Assembly: GCA_963920575.1 (NCBI GenBank)
Contig: OY986966.1
Span: 3,244,130 to 3,308,129 of the forward strand
Direction of reading: 5' to 3'
DNA length: 64,000 bases
Source of the DNA: Narthecium ossifragum
Lineage: Eukaryota; Streptophyta; Magnoliopsida; Dioscoreales; Nartheciaceae
Within the stretch, counting starts at the first letter, position 1, and each line of letters opens with the position of its first letter. The notes below the pieces were generated by a model. It was not told the origin of the DNA. It ran no database searches and saw only the letters and a program-made list of their open reading frames with translations. The position numbers and the translations under genes were made by a program. Below, in pieces: positions 11,358-24,241 of this stretch.

Positions 11358-13723
11358 CTATGCGTCTTTTCTTTTGCTGAAGCTCCTAGGCAGTCGGCGA
11401 ATCACATTTTCATCCACTATTTTGTAGTGCTTGGAGATATTCTGGTGCACCATGCCAGCATACTTGTCCACATGCTCTTCATATTTGTTGTACAATGCAG
11501 GAATTGTGATCAATAAAATGGTACCTGTCACCCATGAAACTAAGATCAAGCTCTGCGAATAGAATGAGTAAGGTCTTCCCAGCCTTAGGGCTCAACTAAG
11601 CAAAAAAAGAAAGAAAGAATGATAAGGTCTTCAGTATAACTATTCTCACAGCCATCACATATTCCATTATCACAAAAACAGCTATCTGCAGGCAGCTTAA
11701 GGCATTACAAGATTGTCTAGTCCCTGTATTGGTTGTATTTGCACAAAAAGTCGGTAGAAGTACAAATGTCAATACAGTACCGTGACACTATGCATTATGA
11801 ACAAAGATCTATAGACTCAGTTCTCTACATATTGCGAGGGGTTTGCATAAAGTTCCATAGATTGAATTGCGCTTAAATGACACAAAAGATACATAGTTCT
11901 ACAATAAGTTCGAACTGTGCCATACTAAGAACAATCATAAAGCAAGGAGTATACAAGTATTTTGATAATATGATAGCAACAATTTCCAGGAAAGAAAATA
12001 AACTGCAGAAACCTTTTGTATAACCTCATACAGAAAAAATGCATTTCATTTGTCTATTTTGATCAAGTGATGAAAAGTCCAGAGATTGCTCCTCAATGAT
12101 CTCAAGGATAATGCACAGGATGGTATCCAATTGGTCCTATAAGAAATATAGATAGATAAATGAAGTACTTAGAAAAGTTCAATATTACCAATGTATGCGA
12201 GAGTGAAGGATGAGAAGAAACCACCAAGAACAGACAAGAGCCAAAGGAAGATCACCACCTGCCAGAAATATTGCAGTTTGGACAAAGTTTAATCCATAGT
12301 CACTAAAAGCTTTAAAGCTTACAAAAGCACAAGAAGCTCAACAAGTGTTCACCCTGAAAAATAGCTTGAAATCTTTGCCAAGGGTGATATCATGTGCGAT
12401 GAGCAACATATGGTTAAATCTGACACGAAACGAAGCCGCAGCATTGTTTACCATCTCCTCAGATATGTCCAACTCCGGCAAAGGCTTAAGTTGTCTGCCA
12501 AAAGCCAATCAATCAATTCATAATCATAAAGCAAAAAAAAAAACCAAAAAAAAAAAACTATTCAGATCTACTCACTCACTTCTGAAGAAACACAGCACTG
12601 TCAGCTTGAACAAACCGAATAACTACTAGAATCAGTAATAGGTCTGAACAAGCTGTCAAGAAAGACAATCCTGATCTTTCAAATAGAAGCCATGCAACAG
12701 TAGCAATGACGATAACTCCAAATGAGATGTGTCGGCGTTTCCACAAGATGGCATCGGCAACTATATGACAAAGATAAACATAACATAAATGCCAACCCAA
12801 ACACAGAACCTACTCAAATTTAATTCAGCCTAACTTCTTGCGAGTATTGATAAAAAAAAACAGGAGTGAAGCATTATCATAAGGACTTCTTCTATCTATA
12901 GCCTCCAACAAGCATTAATCGGTGCACATTTGAGGGTAAGCATTCAAGACTATCCATAGAGAAAGAACCAAGGAAAGTTTAGCAGACTACGTTATAGAAA
13001 ACACCACAGAACTCAGAGGCCAATCCCAAGCCAAAACCATTTCTAGGGCCATTAATCCATAAAATAGTCCCTACATAAGCTACAAGCAATGAAACTCTCA
13101 ATTAGATACTGTGGCCTTCTATTGCAAATTGGCAGCTAACACCATAACCGATTGTGGATATAACAATGTGAAAAATTAAAATGTGAGAGCTAATTCATGC
13201 TATAATCGAAGATGATTTTGGATAAAATCCTAGGAGCCCTGTCACTAGGGTTCTTCTGCAATTGAAGCCAGATTTTAGGCATTAAGCGATTGCAGTACCA
13301 ATTAGTCCAATCCGACGCGAGACAGAAAGAAACATTATGGTTGTCAGCATAATCCCCATAATTAGCTGATTGAGCTCAACCATAACCCCCCCTCTCCAAT
13401 ACCTAATGGTTCTTAATCTTCGTATAGAGCCCAACTATGCTTGATTCAGATGAGCTCGTGCCTCCAATACCAAAAATTTAGAGGACAACAAAGTTCCCAA
13501 ATCTACTGCATAATTTAGCTGGATAGAAGATTAGATTACCAACTCCACCGCCGATGATCTGGTGGATGGTCCTCTGGCGATCAAATAGACGATAGGCGGA
13601 CGAGGTGAGAGCCGACGAGCAGCACTGGTCCCCCGCCCTATCCTTCCGAGGATCTCCGCCGCCGCCCCCGCCCTCGATTCCATTGGGCGCCTCTCCCACG
13701 CTGCTGCTATTGTTACTATCCAT
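11358..13723 (-). CDS. Reticulon-like protein (RTNLB family)
   Basis: Five exons on the minus strand: 13723..13540, 12760..12580, 12494..12353, 12258..12189 and 11524..11358, giving 247 residues. Reticulons bend the endoplasmic reticulum into tubules with hydrophobic hairpins. Here the reticulon homology domain starts near residue 60 ([18 protein letters not shown]). It has a hydrophobic hairpin in [17 protein letters not shown]...LLILVVI, a hydrophilic loop with [15 protein letters not shown], and a second hairpin [15 protein letters not shown]...[12 protein letters not shown]. It ends [11 protein letters not shown]...[11 protein letters not shown]. The Gly-rich N-terminus is short. The start was placed at the first ATG; the two codons before it in frame are GTG. 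A longer open frame at the last exon (to 11549) runs into intron and was trimmed at the acceptor by phase and family alignment. Confidence 0.92.
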
Positions 13724-14194
13724 CACCACCCAGTGAAAGAAAGGAGAGCTCGGAAAGCTACGAGACGACGACGATCGGCGAGAACAGAGGCCACAAGAGA
13801 TTTACTATGTTGGGGCGGTCCGGGCCGGAACGGGATGTCTTATTCTAGAAGGAACTCATCGTTTGCGTACGTTGCAGGAAAAGGTGCCCAAATCCGGCTT
13901 GTGGAGGGTCTCGTCAACAATTGTACAAACGGATGCAGACCACATGCCCAATTGACTCCGCCCAAGAACATTGACATCTACAAATTGACTGAGCCCAAGT
14001 GTCGAAATACATCAATCATATGGATCCAACTGGCACGAGTCCATCGGATAAAATAGCGCCAGAATAGACTAGACTAGCCGTTGGTGAAAGGCCAAGCAAC
14101 AGCGTATCCGATGACACCCTTGGGTTTTGTCAAATGGTCTCGTTAGAGGCCACCATATCAAATGGTCTCATATAAAAAACCTTCAATCATTTAG

Positions 14195-15240
14195 GGTCTG
14201 TTTGGCTCACTCGGATCCCGACGAATTCGTGGGATCCGCACGAATCCGTCGGATGGACGGATCCCGCATCTGGCGTTTGGATATCGTGCGGATCCCGAAA
14301 AATGGGATCCGCCCAAGGACGGATCCCATTTTCGACGTCCACTCGAATTGAGCCCGTGAACCCTTGGTATCCATATTAAAAGAAAAGATTAAACTAACCC
14401 CTATCTTCTATCTATATATATCCTAAACCCCCTACCCCTCGTTCCCCCCCACCCCCCCTTCCATGTCCCCGCCGCCGATCTCGTCGTCCGTCGCGATCCC
14501 GCTGTCTATCGTCGTCCGTCACGATGCCGTCCGTCACCCACATCTAACGGAGCTGGCGCGCCCCCCGTCCATGTCCCCGTCATCGATCCCAATCTCTCCG
14601 AGCTCGTCGTTGTCTGATCCATCTTGTCTGATCATCTCCCCGATCCATCATGTTCGATCATCTCCCCCGACCCATCCCATCCGTCACAACGCGCTGCCGT
14701 CCTATCACGATCTGAGCTCGCCGTCCGATCCCTCGAAGATCTCGATCCCGAGCTCACCATCCCGATCGGTGCCTAGATCGTCGTCCCAATCCCAAGCTCG
14801 ACGATCCTGATCTCCTTTGAGTTCACCTTCTCGATTGGTGGTTACTTTTCATTTTTTTGGAAGTTACTTTCCATTTTATAATTACTTTTCATTTCTTTTT
14901 TTTTAAATAGTTACTCTCCATTTTGACTGGTAGTGATTACCATTTATTTGATACTTAAATTTTATTTGATTGGTGGGTTCTTTCTAGTTTTTTGGAAGTT
15001 ACTTTTCATTTTTTTTTAAAAGTTACTTTCCATTTTCACCACCTCCGTCACCGGTCCTCATGATCCCCATCATCACCTTCGATGATCTCCATCCCCACCC
15101 ATGTCGCCGGTACTTAAATTTCTTTTTTTTAAGTTACTTCCCATTTTTTCTATTAGTTACTTTCCATTTCGGGGGAGACGAACAGCCGTTGGGAAAAGGG
15201 AGAGACGATGATGGAAGGGTATTTTAGACATTAAAATTTA
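14195..15240. repeat. Low-complexity repeat-derived DNA
   Basis: The stretch opens with gggtctgtttgg, a typical MITE end, followed by six GGATCC palindromes within about 120 bp (14212-14330). A C-rich GATC/CCGTC simple-sequence block follows (14440-14820). Then come several degenerate copies of GTTACTTTCCATTTT (14840-15170). No matching right-hand transposon end was found, and the open frame through the C-rich block has no family resemblance. Confidence 0.5.
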
Positions 15241-15300
15241 TAGCTGTCAAAAAAGAGACTAAATGACTACATGGCAAATAATGTCTCTCAGAGAGATTAA

Positions 15301-16466
15301 GGGCATGTTTGGTTGCCAGGAGTGGAGGCTAGAGTGGGTGGACTAGCAACACTCCTTCAACTTCAGGGTGTTTGGTTGGACTGTTAATTGGAGGTATAGG
15401 GGGGACTAAACTCATGAAAATGGCTCCAGTTAGCCATTTGACTCTGGCCAAAAAAGAGCCAGAGTCACCCGAGTGGAGCGGGCCTACTGTGAATCAATGG
15501 CCAGTTCCTCCCCACTCCACTCACGCTCATCCCTCTACTACGGTGACCACCAGAGCCAAACTTAGGGAGGAAGGGTGGTGGGCTCTGCCGACGCCGGAGG
15601 AAGGGCGAGGTAATGGATCCTGATCCCGCCGGTACACTGCCGGGGTTAGCGGCTAGAAAGTGCACAACGGATCGGGATTGGGAAGAGGAGGGAGAAGACA
15701 AGGAGGAATCGAAGGAGGAAATGGAGACGGATACGAAAATATTCGTGTTGTCGGCGACCACGACGCTGCCGAAGAACGCGCTGCTGCTGATGAGATGCAG
15801 ATCCGCGCCTCACAACCGGTCGTCATCGTTAGCCACTCGGTTCTGGGTGTCTCCATCTCCGATGGAGGAGGCTGAGAGGCAAATAGAAGCATCGGGGGTA
15901 GGAGGAGGAGGAGGAGGAGAGGGGATGAAGGAGAGGCCGAAGCTCAGAAATGGGGGCATTATTAGAGATGACAGGGAGGAGAAGAAGACTGACAATGGGC
16001 GGCGGTAGGAGGAGGAACAGGAGGGGAGGAGAATCTCTTCATCGTCGGCACCGTTGATACTGACGAGGTGCAAGTCAGAGCCGGGGAGGAGGAGGAACGA
16101 AAGCGCTTTTCTCCTCGTTGATTTTTTTTAAAAAAATTGAATGTAATTTTTAATTTTGTTTCGTTGTTCTATTTTGCTGGTGTATGTGATATATTTAAGT
16201 TTATATATATTATTGAAAAAGTGCCCTTGAGATCTCCTTCGTTGTTATAGGGTTGCGAGAGAATCTCCGATTGAACGCTTAGATTTCAGTCTCCACTTTA
16301 TCACCAACCAAACGACAGAAAGTTCAAAAATTAGCTAACTCAGTCTCCACTCATGCATCAATCAAACAGTAAAAACTGACAGGTCACCTCACATGACTTC
16401 ACTTTACAAAAGTCTACACTCCAAAAAGTGTATTCACTCCACCCGGTCTTAGCAACCAAACATGCC
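15301..16466. mobile_element. Non-autonomous PIF/Harbinger-like element
   Basis: The 1.17-kb element begins GGGCATGTTTGGTTGC and ends in the inverted match GCAACCAAACATGCC. It is flanked on both sides by TAA (15298-15300, 16467-16469), the 3-bp target duplication used by PIF/Harbinger and Tourist elements. The right terminus lacks one C relative to the left. Internal open frames of 71-131 codons are Arg/Glu/Gly-rich low-complexity reads with no transposase motif, so it is non-autonomous. It lies about 0.9 kb upstream of the sugar-nucleotide transporter start. Confidence 0.75.
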
Positions 16467-17345
16467 TAAACGATAATTAACCCTTTAAACAAATCCCCTT
16501 CCGGCGTCAATTCTCCCGCCCCCCGTCGCCACACACACCTATCACCGTCCGATGCCCTCGTTCAGTGTACCTAATACAGTGATCCACCAACATCCTCTAC
16601 AATGCATCCCATAGATAACCCATGCGATCTCCAATCACACCCGTTAACTTACCTCGTGATGAGACTTCTATCCACGATCCACTGTCCAATCCACAGCTAG
16701 CGTTCCCATGGGGTTTTTTGTACGTATATGGCAGAAGCTTTTAGTACAACTCACTCACGCGACCTCACAAAAGCTCCCAAAAAACCGACCATCAATTATA
16801 ACTTAGGCCCACGTGCATCCTATCACGTCTTCGTTTAGGTGTCAAATTTGGGTGTCAGAAACATTAGATCTCAATCATATCATCATCTTGACCCCGCCGA
16901 TTCCGGTGACGAGCTGGAGAAAATACTATATTTTCTCAAGAAAAAAAAGCCCAAAATACCCAAAAATCTCGTTTCGTCTCCAGATCTACTCGTCGACAGT
17001 CCTGCTCGTCTCTGGATTCGAGAAAGATATATCAATTAGCTCCCATTCTTAGAATCTTAGGAAGGTGATCTTCTTCAACTCCCTTCCGATCGATGGGTGT
17101 ATATATATATAGGTCTGATCGGATCTAGGATTTCGGAATGCTTTAGTTTAATCTTTCTGCCATTGACCTTTCCTTGGACGAGGTGAGCTAAGCTCGCATT
17201 TGATTAGTTCTTGTTGCTGTTTTTGGTTGTTTTGGATTGATTTCGTTGATACTTAAGAGGGTTGGGGCTTTTGATTTTAACAGTGGGAGGTGGTTGTGGG
17301 GGTCCAGATCGCGCTGAGGGAGAGGGAGAGCCTGTGGAGGTGGCG

Positions 17346-20300
17346 ATGGGCGAGAACGAGCGGTTCCAGTTGGGGACCGTTGGGGCGCTGAGCTTGTCGG
17401 TGGTTTCGTCAGTGTCGATCGTGATCTGCAACAAGGCACTCATCAGCTCGCTCGGATTCACATTTGGTGAGAGATCCAGGAAATAATACTTGGATTTTGT
17501 TAATTGTCTTTAACGTGAGGAACGATTTGAATGAGTTAGTTGCATTAATTAAGGGCTATATTACATGTGAAGATTAGATGATGTAGGTGGGAAATTGATG
17601 CACATTGACCCTTTGCTAATTTTGACAATATCATGTGAAAAATATTGCTGTGGGTCAAGTTTAAGATTTTAATTTGGTGGTGCTCCTTGGGTAGGTATAT
17701 TGTGCTCAGCATTCATTGTTGGTCTTAATTTCTTATGTTGCAGTGATAGCTTAGTGTCGCTTAACTTGATACCTGCATTAGTTGCATTCTTGTTTTCCCT
17801 TAATTTAAACACATTGGGATCCATATTTATGTCCTAACATGGAATTGCAGAGTTCAATCTTTTTAGACGTGGCACTTAATATGTTTTACAGCTACCTATG
17901 CTGTTTTCTTGAAAAAGTATGATCTGCTCACCAGCTTCTTCTTACTGCAGCCACGACTTTGACAAGCTGGCATCTTCTTGTCACATTTTGCTCTCTGCAT
18001 GTGGCATTATGGATGAAATTATTTGAGCACAAACCTTTTGATCCAAGGGCGGTAATGGGGTTTGGAGTACTGAATGGAATCTCCATCGGATTATTAAACT
18101 TAAGTTTGGGCTTCAATTCAGTTGGTTTTTATCAGGTATCCTTCTTTTGGTATGGTGTAAAAATGTTGTATAATTGGCTATCCCATGATGTGCTTTGAGT
18201 CTATTAGCTCATGCTGGCAAGAGAGAGTTATGTGCATTTATTAACTGGGTCATTTGCGAAACCATACTTTATAATGTGAATTCTTCGGATGTTACTTGCT
18301 ATAAATTCAACATGCACAAATGATGACTGATCTTGCAAAAATGAAGTTCTTGATAAAATTAGATCTGGATGGATAACTTGGTGTGATTTTGGCCTGCTAT
18401 GTCATGGATGCACCTTAAGGCCCAAGGAAAGAGTATGTAAGAATGGCAAGAGTCCATGTCTTATTTCACAGTTCCAAATGGTCTGCACTAGATGCACCAT
18501 CGAGGTGGTGGAGTTGACAACGTTATGGTAGATTTACAGGAATAATAGTTAAGCTTGGGTAGGAATTGATAAGTAACTCAAGAATTAACAAATGAATGGT
18601 AAAGTAGCAGATAAGGAGGTCAGAAAGTATGGAAATAGGTATAAAACCTAAGATAGTTCAATTGGAAAGGCTTTCACATTTGCTTTTAGGGGCTGGAGAT
18701 GAAAAGAAACGATCAAAGATGATGACAAGGAATTTTGTAGAAATGATTGTTAGATCTCACAGGCGACAATGGAATTGATATTCAAAGCTAAATCAGAAGA
18801 GACAAGTAGGATTCATTATTTGTATTCTGGTTTTAAATTTGTTCTTGCTTCACATATGTAACCAAACAATGATCATTAAAGTTGAGGCTTTCAATATTCA
18901 TTTGAGATGAGATGGTACGCCTATATCAGATAGGTTCTAACATGTCATTTAATATATCCTCACTGTTTGTTAAGAAAACTCTACTTTCATTATCATCCTT
19001 CAGTTTCTACTTTCACATAAATTTGAATTGCATCTGATCTTAAGTGTAGGAGCTGTGCTTGTTTTAGTCTGCATCCATCTAGGAAGTAAATGTGTTGATT
19101 ACTTATTCTTTACTTGCATCTCCCTCACATTTCAGATGACAAAGCTGGCAATCATTCCTTGCACTGTCTTGCTGGAGACAATTTTCTTCAGAAAGAAATT
19201 CAGGTGTGTCCCCATCAATACTGCAACCTACTTGTGTTTTACTATGCTGTAGCATTTGTTAGTTCAAAAGCAATTTCTATATTGCAAAGACTATCTCTGT
19301 TTATCCTGGTCAACACTGATCGCTGTGCAGATGAAGCCTAAACTTGCGCGTTGCAATTTCTTTATGATGCTCATCCAACCTACATAACCTACATAATATG
19401 ACTTCTTTTTTTCTTTTACCTGTGACCTTAAGCTAGCAGTTGGTGTTGGATAACCGAATAGTTTCTATGTTTATTGATGTCAAAATTAACTCTATTCAGG
19501 CTTTTGAATCTTTGCTTTTTCATTTTCTGGATACTTTTCCTCTCTTTTTGTTGGGCACCTGGAATCTTGGACATGCACTAATCTCACATGGTTTGATACA
19601 TTTAAGTGGCATGGCATTTTCTTGTCTCCTAATTTGCTTTCTATTTCTGTTGGTTTATCACTTGTCATCTGCACTAATTAGGCTTTTTTTTTTCTTAGAT
19701 GCTGATATGCTATTTTCTTGTCATTGCAGTAGGAATATCCAGCTTTCACTTTCCACGCTTCTTATGGGTGTTGGAATTGCAACTGTGACTGATCTACAAC
19801 TCAATGTTCTGGGGTCTGTCTTATCTCTGCTGGCAGTTCTTACAACTTGCGTTGCTCAAATTGTATCCTTTTTTAATTAAAAAAACTCTATCTTTTGATA
19901 ATTCTGGATGCACTTAATAAAAAAAAACTTATTGAAGAACCATTTAGAACTTAATTGAAAATTTTGCAATGGCCAACTATTATTCTTCTAATTGGTCTAG
20001 CTGTGTTGCAGTTTCATAGGGATAAAAATGCAGGCCTTATCTCCCAAAGAACTGCCTTAATATGGTAAAAAATCACTAAGCAAAACGTATAATATATGAC
20101 ATTTTTTTTATGCCAGTGTGATATTGTTCACTTGAAACTGTTATGTCTTCGCTGTTTCATAATGGTTGGAGATATGCTATTGACTCCACAATGAAATGTC
20201 ATCTCAAGATGACATCATAATGTTCTGTAGGCTTCAGTCACAAATGAAGCTGTAAAGGCTTTCACTTGTTCATGTATATTTAAATAACATTTTGAAGCTA

Positions 20301-21639
20301 AACTTCTGGCATGGGCTCTGTGGTTTCGACGCTCCTTTAAATTCTTAACCAGCTCTTTCTAGATGACAAACACCATACAGAAGAAATTCAAGGTCTCTTC
20401 AACTCAGCTCTTGTATCAATCTTGCCCCTATCAAGCATTGACCTTATTTGTCAGTGGCCCATTTCTTGATGGGCTATTGACTAACCAGAATGTTTTTGCT
20501 TTCAATTACACACCTCAAGTTCTGGTAAGCTACTAAACAATGTGTTCAAGGTTTCTTTTATTCTTCAGTAAAATCCTGAAAGGTTTATGTCTATGTGAAC
20601 AACATTGCAGGTTTTCATCGTCCTATCTTGCTTGATATCCGTTTCTGTAAACTTCAGTACATTTCTTGTTATTGGCAAGACATCACCAGTCACCTATCAA
20701 GTCTTGGGTCATCTGAAAACCTGCCTGGTTCTGGCCTTTGGCTATGTGCTACTTCATGATCCATTTAGCTGGAGAAATATATGTGGGATTCTAGTTGCAT
20801 TAGTTGGAATGATCTCATATTCGTACTTCTGCTCAGTAGAGAACCAGCAAAAAGCTAGTGAAACATCTAGTCAGTCATTACAGGTAAACTTACTTTACTG
20901 TTATATTCTCCCATGGTTATATACTTCATGTAAAGGCCCATGCTCTATAGTGATATAACTCCTGAATCCTGATCATAATGGCTTGGCTTATATTGGCAGT
21001 CTAGATTGCATTCTACCGGAAGTCTAATAAGAAGCTGCTTTAATTTTGGAACCTGTCAAATATCTATGGCTTAGCCTAATGTTGTCTATGCTTTTGTCAG
21101 CCAATCTAACTTTGCTCCTATCTAAGATATCGCTGCCTTTGGTTGCTCCATGACTTAGAGGGGGTGGTAGGGATACTCGTGTTCATACCCCCCCTATTCC
21201 AATCTTTTGACTTTGTTCTCTTTGCTAGAACCATCCTATTCATGATGACCTTGACACCTTTTTTATTGTGACTGAATAATGGTCTTCCCTGAAATGGTGA
21301 CGGCAGATTCCCCTAGACACCAAAGTTCCTCCTCTTGTGTTTCAAACTCATTCTAGAAATTTGGATGTGGTTAGTAATCTAAGGGAAGCTTGTCTGTAGT
21401 AGGCCGTGCTATTTGTGGTGTTCTCCTAGGAAATTTGGGGCACCCTATATTGTTACTACTCAGGCTCATGATAGTGAGTCCCTAACCTTCTCTCTTCTTT
21501 TTTCTTGCACTATCATTTCCAGGTGAAAGAACCCGAGTCAGACCCTCTAATCAGTGTTGAAAATGGAGCCAGTGTTGCTGCCGACAGTGTTGCTCCAGGA
21601 ACACCAGGATGGAACTCAAACAAAGATCTGCGTGCATGA
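17346..21639 (+). CDS. UXT: UDP-xylose-type nucleotide-sugar transporter (DMT family)
   Basis: Seven coding exons: 17346..17466, 17951..18135, 19136..19203, 19730..19862, 20363..20524, 20611..20883 and 21523..21639. They give 352 residues with matching phases. The protein is a hydrophobic, ten-helix-type carrier of the drug/metabolite superfamily, clade of plant UDP-xylose transporters in Golgi/ER membranes. These import UDP-xylose for xylan and xyloglucan synthesis in exchange for UMP. Diagnostic segments are SSVSIVICNKALISSLGF, TLTSWHLLVTFCSLHV, GISIGLLNLSLGFNSVGFYQ, GVGIATVTDLQLN, TSPVTYQVLGHLKTCLVLAF and YSYFCSVENQ. A probable 5' leader intron lies at 17183..17283. The transported sugar is inferred from family resemblance; related carriers in the clade differ little in sequence. 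Confidence 0.93.
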
Positions 21640-22076
21640 TTTTGCCATTAAGTGCTGTTACCATACGTACAGGTTTGAATTTTTTGAGAACTAGTGATGT
21701 TAAATGCTTCTGGAGGAATGAGCCCACCTGCACGCGTGGTCAAAATTGACACCCATGAAACCCAAATCACGAGCGTTGGAAAGGATAAATATGCTTTGCT
21801 AAGCATTTTTGCCTGTTAGTGCTATTAGTATGAATATTTGTCATGAGGTAAGTCCTCAGCATCAATTCTTAAATTAGTCTGGTCTTGCCACTGAGATAAT
21901 GAATTGGGACTTCTTCTCTCTGGATAATTATTCAATGTTGTAATCGGAATGAAATTCTATTCATATTGACAATGAGCTGTTTAAAATATTCCTTTTCGGT
22001 TGTATTCATCAAGAGGTGTAAACAAACATCTTGTGGTAAAAAAAAAAAAATTATGCTCTCCTTAAGAACTTTATGA

Positions 22077-22304
22077 TTGTGTTTGGTTATACAACGGGGG
22101 AGCGGGGAGCGGGGAGCGGGGAACGAGAGAGGCACAGATGGAGAGGGAGAGGGATGAAGAGACCTTAAAATAGTATCCTTGTGAGGGGGGCCGAATCCGG
22201 GCTCCTCTCATGGAGAGAGGAATCCAGATCCAGTTTCCTCTTTTCATAGGAGAGCTCAGGAAACCCCGACTCCCTCTCATGCTTAAAAGCCAACCAAATG
22301 TGGC
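22077..22304. mobile_element. MITE between convergent genes
   Basis: A GTGTTTGGTT end at the left is matched by AACCAAATGTGGCC at the right. The interior has a run of gggagc repeats and an internal palindrome around ctctcatggagag. The target duplication is not clear. It sits between the 3' ends of the transporter and MATE genes. Confidence 0.5.
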
Positions 22305-22541
22305 CCTCTCTCTCTCATTGTCAAATGTGATCCAAAGGCGCTCTATATTTCTTATATTTCATACTGAATTCCAGGAAAATAAAAGAATGATGCTTTATTT
22401 CATCAACAAACTCTGTTACAACTGTATCTTTTGTCAATTCCATTTTTGTCTTCGATGAAAACATCAGCGGTGAGACATTACTCTGTCAGTCTATCTGCTC
22501 ATTTCATACTTCATCGGAGTGCTGCTGCTGCAGTACTAATC

Positions 22542-23930
22542 TCAACCGAGAAGGTTAGTTTCCAGATCATTGATTTCCTCAGTAGCAGGACTTCCAGTGA
22601 GCTCCCTCGCCCTGTCTGCCTGAAGTTCCCAATCTGTTCGAGCCACCGTGTACAGCATCAAGCATGCACAAGAAGCCTGGGCGGCAATGAGCCCCAGCCA
22701 TAGACCAAGAAACCCAAGCCTCAGCTGGAACCCCGCCAGCGCCGCCACCGGCAAACCGATGAGATAAAAGGAGCTGAAGTTTATGTTCGCCCCTACCGTC
22801 GGCCTCGCACTCCCTCTCAGGACTCCACACCCAGCTGTTTGAGGACAGTTCCCCAGCTCGCAGAGCCCGACGATTGGGAGCGCCGCCGCCGTCAGTCTCA
22901 GGATCTGTGATTCGCTAGTAAACATCTTTCCCCACACATTTTTGACAGCCAGCGTGAAGAGGAAAGCCGAGAAGCCGCAGGCTGCCGCAAGGGAGAGGCC
23001 GACGCGTATCGCCCGTTGAGCTCTGATAGGTTGGTGAGCACCGAGCTCATGGCTGATGCGCGTCGAGATGCCCGTGCTGAGGGACGATGGCAGCACGTAG
23101 ATGAGGCCCGTCGTTTGTATGAGGATCCCCATGGCGGCGACGCTGGCTTGTGGGTCCGCCAGCAAGCCGCATAGGATCAGCATTACTTCGTACCACCACC
23201 ATTCCAGACAGACAGAGGCGGCGCTTGGCGCGGCGAGCGCGACCAGCTTGCCCCACCCCTTCAGGCAAGCCAGCGACGCGCCAGCCCACGGCTTGAGCGC
23301 TTTGGTCGAGTAGAAGAGATAGACGACGAGGCCAAGGTTGATGGTGACCGTGGTCAATGCCGACGCCAGAGCTACCCCTTTAATGCCGAAGCCCAAGTAG
23401 CTCACGAGGAGGTAGTTGATGGGGATATGGAGCACGAGGGCGACGGTGGCGGAGACGGTGATCGGAGTCGTAATGCCTTGGGTTCTTAAGAAGATCCTTA
23501 GAGGGTGTAAGAAGGCCTGGGCTACGAGGTCGGGAAGGGAGAAGAGGATATAGTCCTTGGCCATGGAGGTGATGACACGGTCTTGGCCGAGCCGGAGGAG
23601 GATTGGCTCCATGAACAGCCAGAGGAGAGCGATGGGGACGGCGGCGAGGAGGAGGAGAAGGAGGGTCTTCTGAAAGGTGTGTCCAAGAACAGCCCACCGC
23701 CGGGCGCCATAGGCCTGGCCGCAGATGGGCTCCATGCCCATGGCAAGGCCTTTGAGGACAGAGTTGCCGGTGATGTTGGCGAAGGCTATGGAGAGGGAGC
23801 CGCCGGCGAGCTCGGCGTCCCCGAGGCGGCCCAGGAAGAGCATGGAGATCACTGATCGTGAGTAGAGTAGGAAGCTCGTGACCACAATAGGCCACACTAT
23901 TCGGACTAATGACTCCAGCTCCTCCGCCAC
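22542..23930 (-). CDS. MATE efflux transporter (DTX48/49-type), first exon unresolved
   Basis: A single long exon encodes 462 residues from VAEELESLVRIVWPIVV to NDLETNLLG and a stop. MATE proteins export organic compounds by proton or sodium antiport through twelve helices. Family signatures are visible: LGRLGDAELAGGSLSIAF, GMEPICGQAYGARRW, ISTRISHELGAHQP, and CGVLRGSARPTVGANINF before FYLIGLPVA. The closest class is the plant DTX48-like group. The exon begins after a good acceptor (cttcgtgcag). The nearest upstream in-frame starter is TTG, so the true ATG is probably in a separate exon. One candidate is a 15-bp exon 24061..24047 (ATG GAT CTA TTT ACA, then GT), about 90 bp after a minus-strand TATAAAATA at 24152-24160; this is tentative. 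Confidence 0.9.
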   Translation of the reverse strand: MAEELESLVRIVWPIVVTSFLLYSRSVISMLFLGRLGDAELAGGSLSIAFANITGNSVLKGLAMGMEPICGQAYGARRWAVLGHTFQKTLLLLLLAAVPIALLWLFMEPILLRLGQDRVITSMAKDYILFSLPDLVAQAFLHPLRIFLRTQGITTPITVSATVALVLHIPINYLLVSYLGFGIKGVALASALTTVTINLGLVVYLFYSTKALKPWAGASLACLKGWGKLVALAAPSAASVCLEWWWYEVMLILCGLLADPQASVAAMGILIQTTGLIYVLPSSLSTGISTRISHELGAHQPIRAQRAIRVGLSLAAACGFSAFLFTLAVKNVWGKMFTSESQILRLTAAALPIVGLCELGNCPQTAGCGVLRGSARPTVGANINFSSFYLIGLPVAALAGFQLRLGFLGLWLGLIAAQASCACLMLYTVARTDWELQADRARELTGSPATEEINDLETNLLG

Positions 23931-24241
23931 CTGCACGAAGGAATAATTCAGCGTGTCAGCGAACAAAATCTATCTTATCAAATAATGTTTTTGATGTGAT
24001 ACATAAGTCATCGTCTGAATCGTATATCTCAATGCCATATATACTGTAAATAGATCCATGTTCGTAAAAAAATAAAGAGAAAGAAGATAATATGAGATGG
24101 TTTTCCCGTGCCAATTCTCACACATATATCATCCTTATATAAGAACATGGTTATTTTATAGAGGGAAGGGGCTAGAGCCCCACATGCAACAGATCATTTG
24201 ACTATATATCTAGACACACTGTTTCGGGATAAAAAACCCAA

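Noticed and set aside
15613..16008. 131-codon Glu/Arg-rich frame
   Set aside because: It lies inside the PIF/Harbinger-like element, is low-complexity, and shows no transposase motif.
23380..23895. 171-codon minus-strand frame
   Set aside because: A shadow of the GC-rich MATE exon in another frame.
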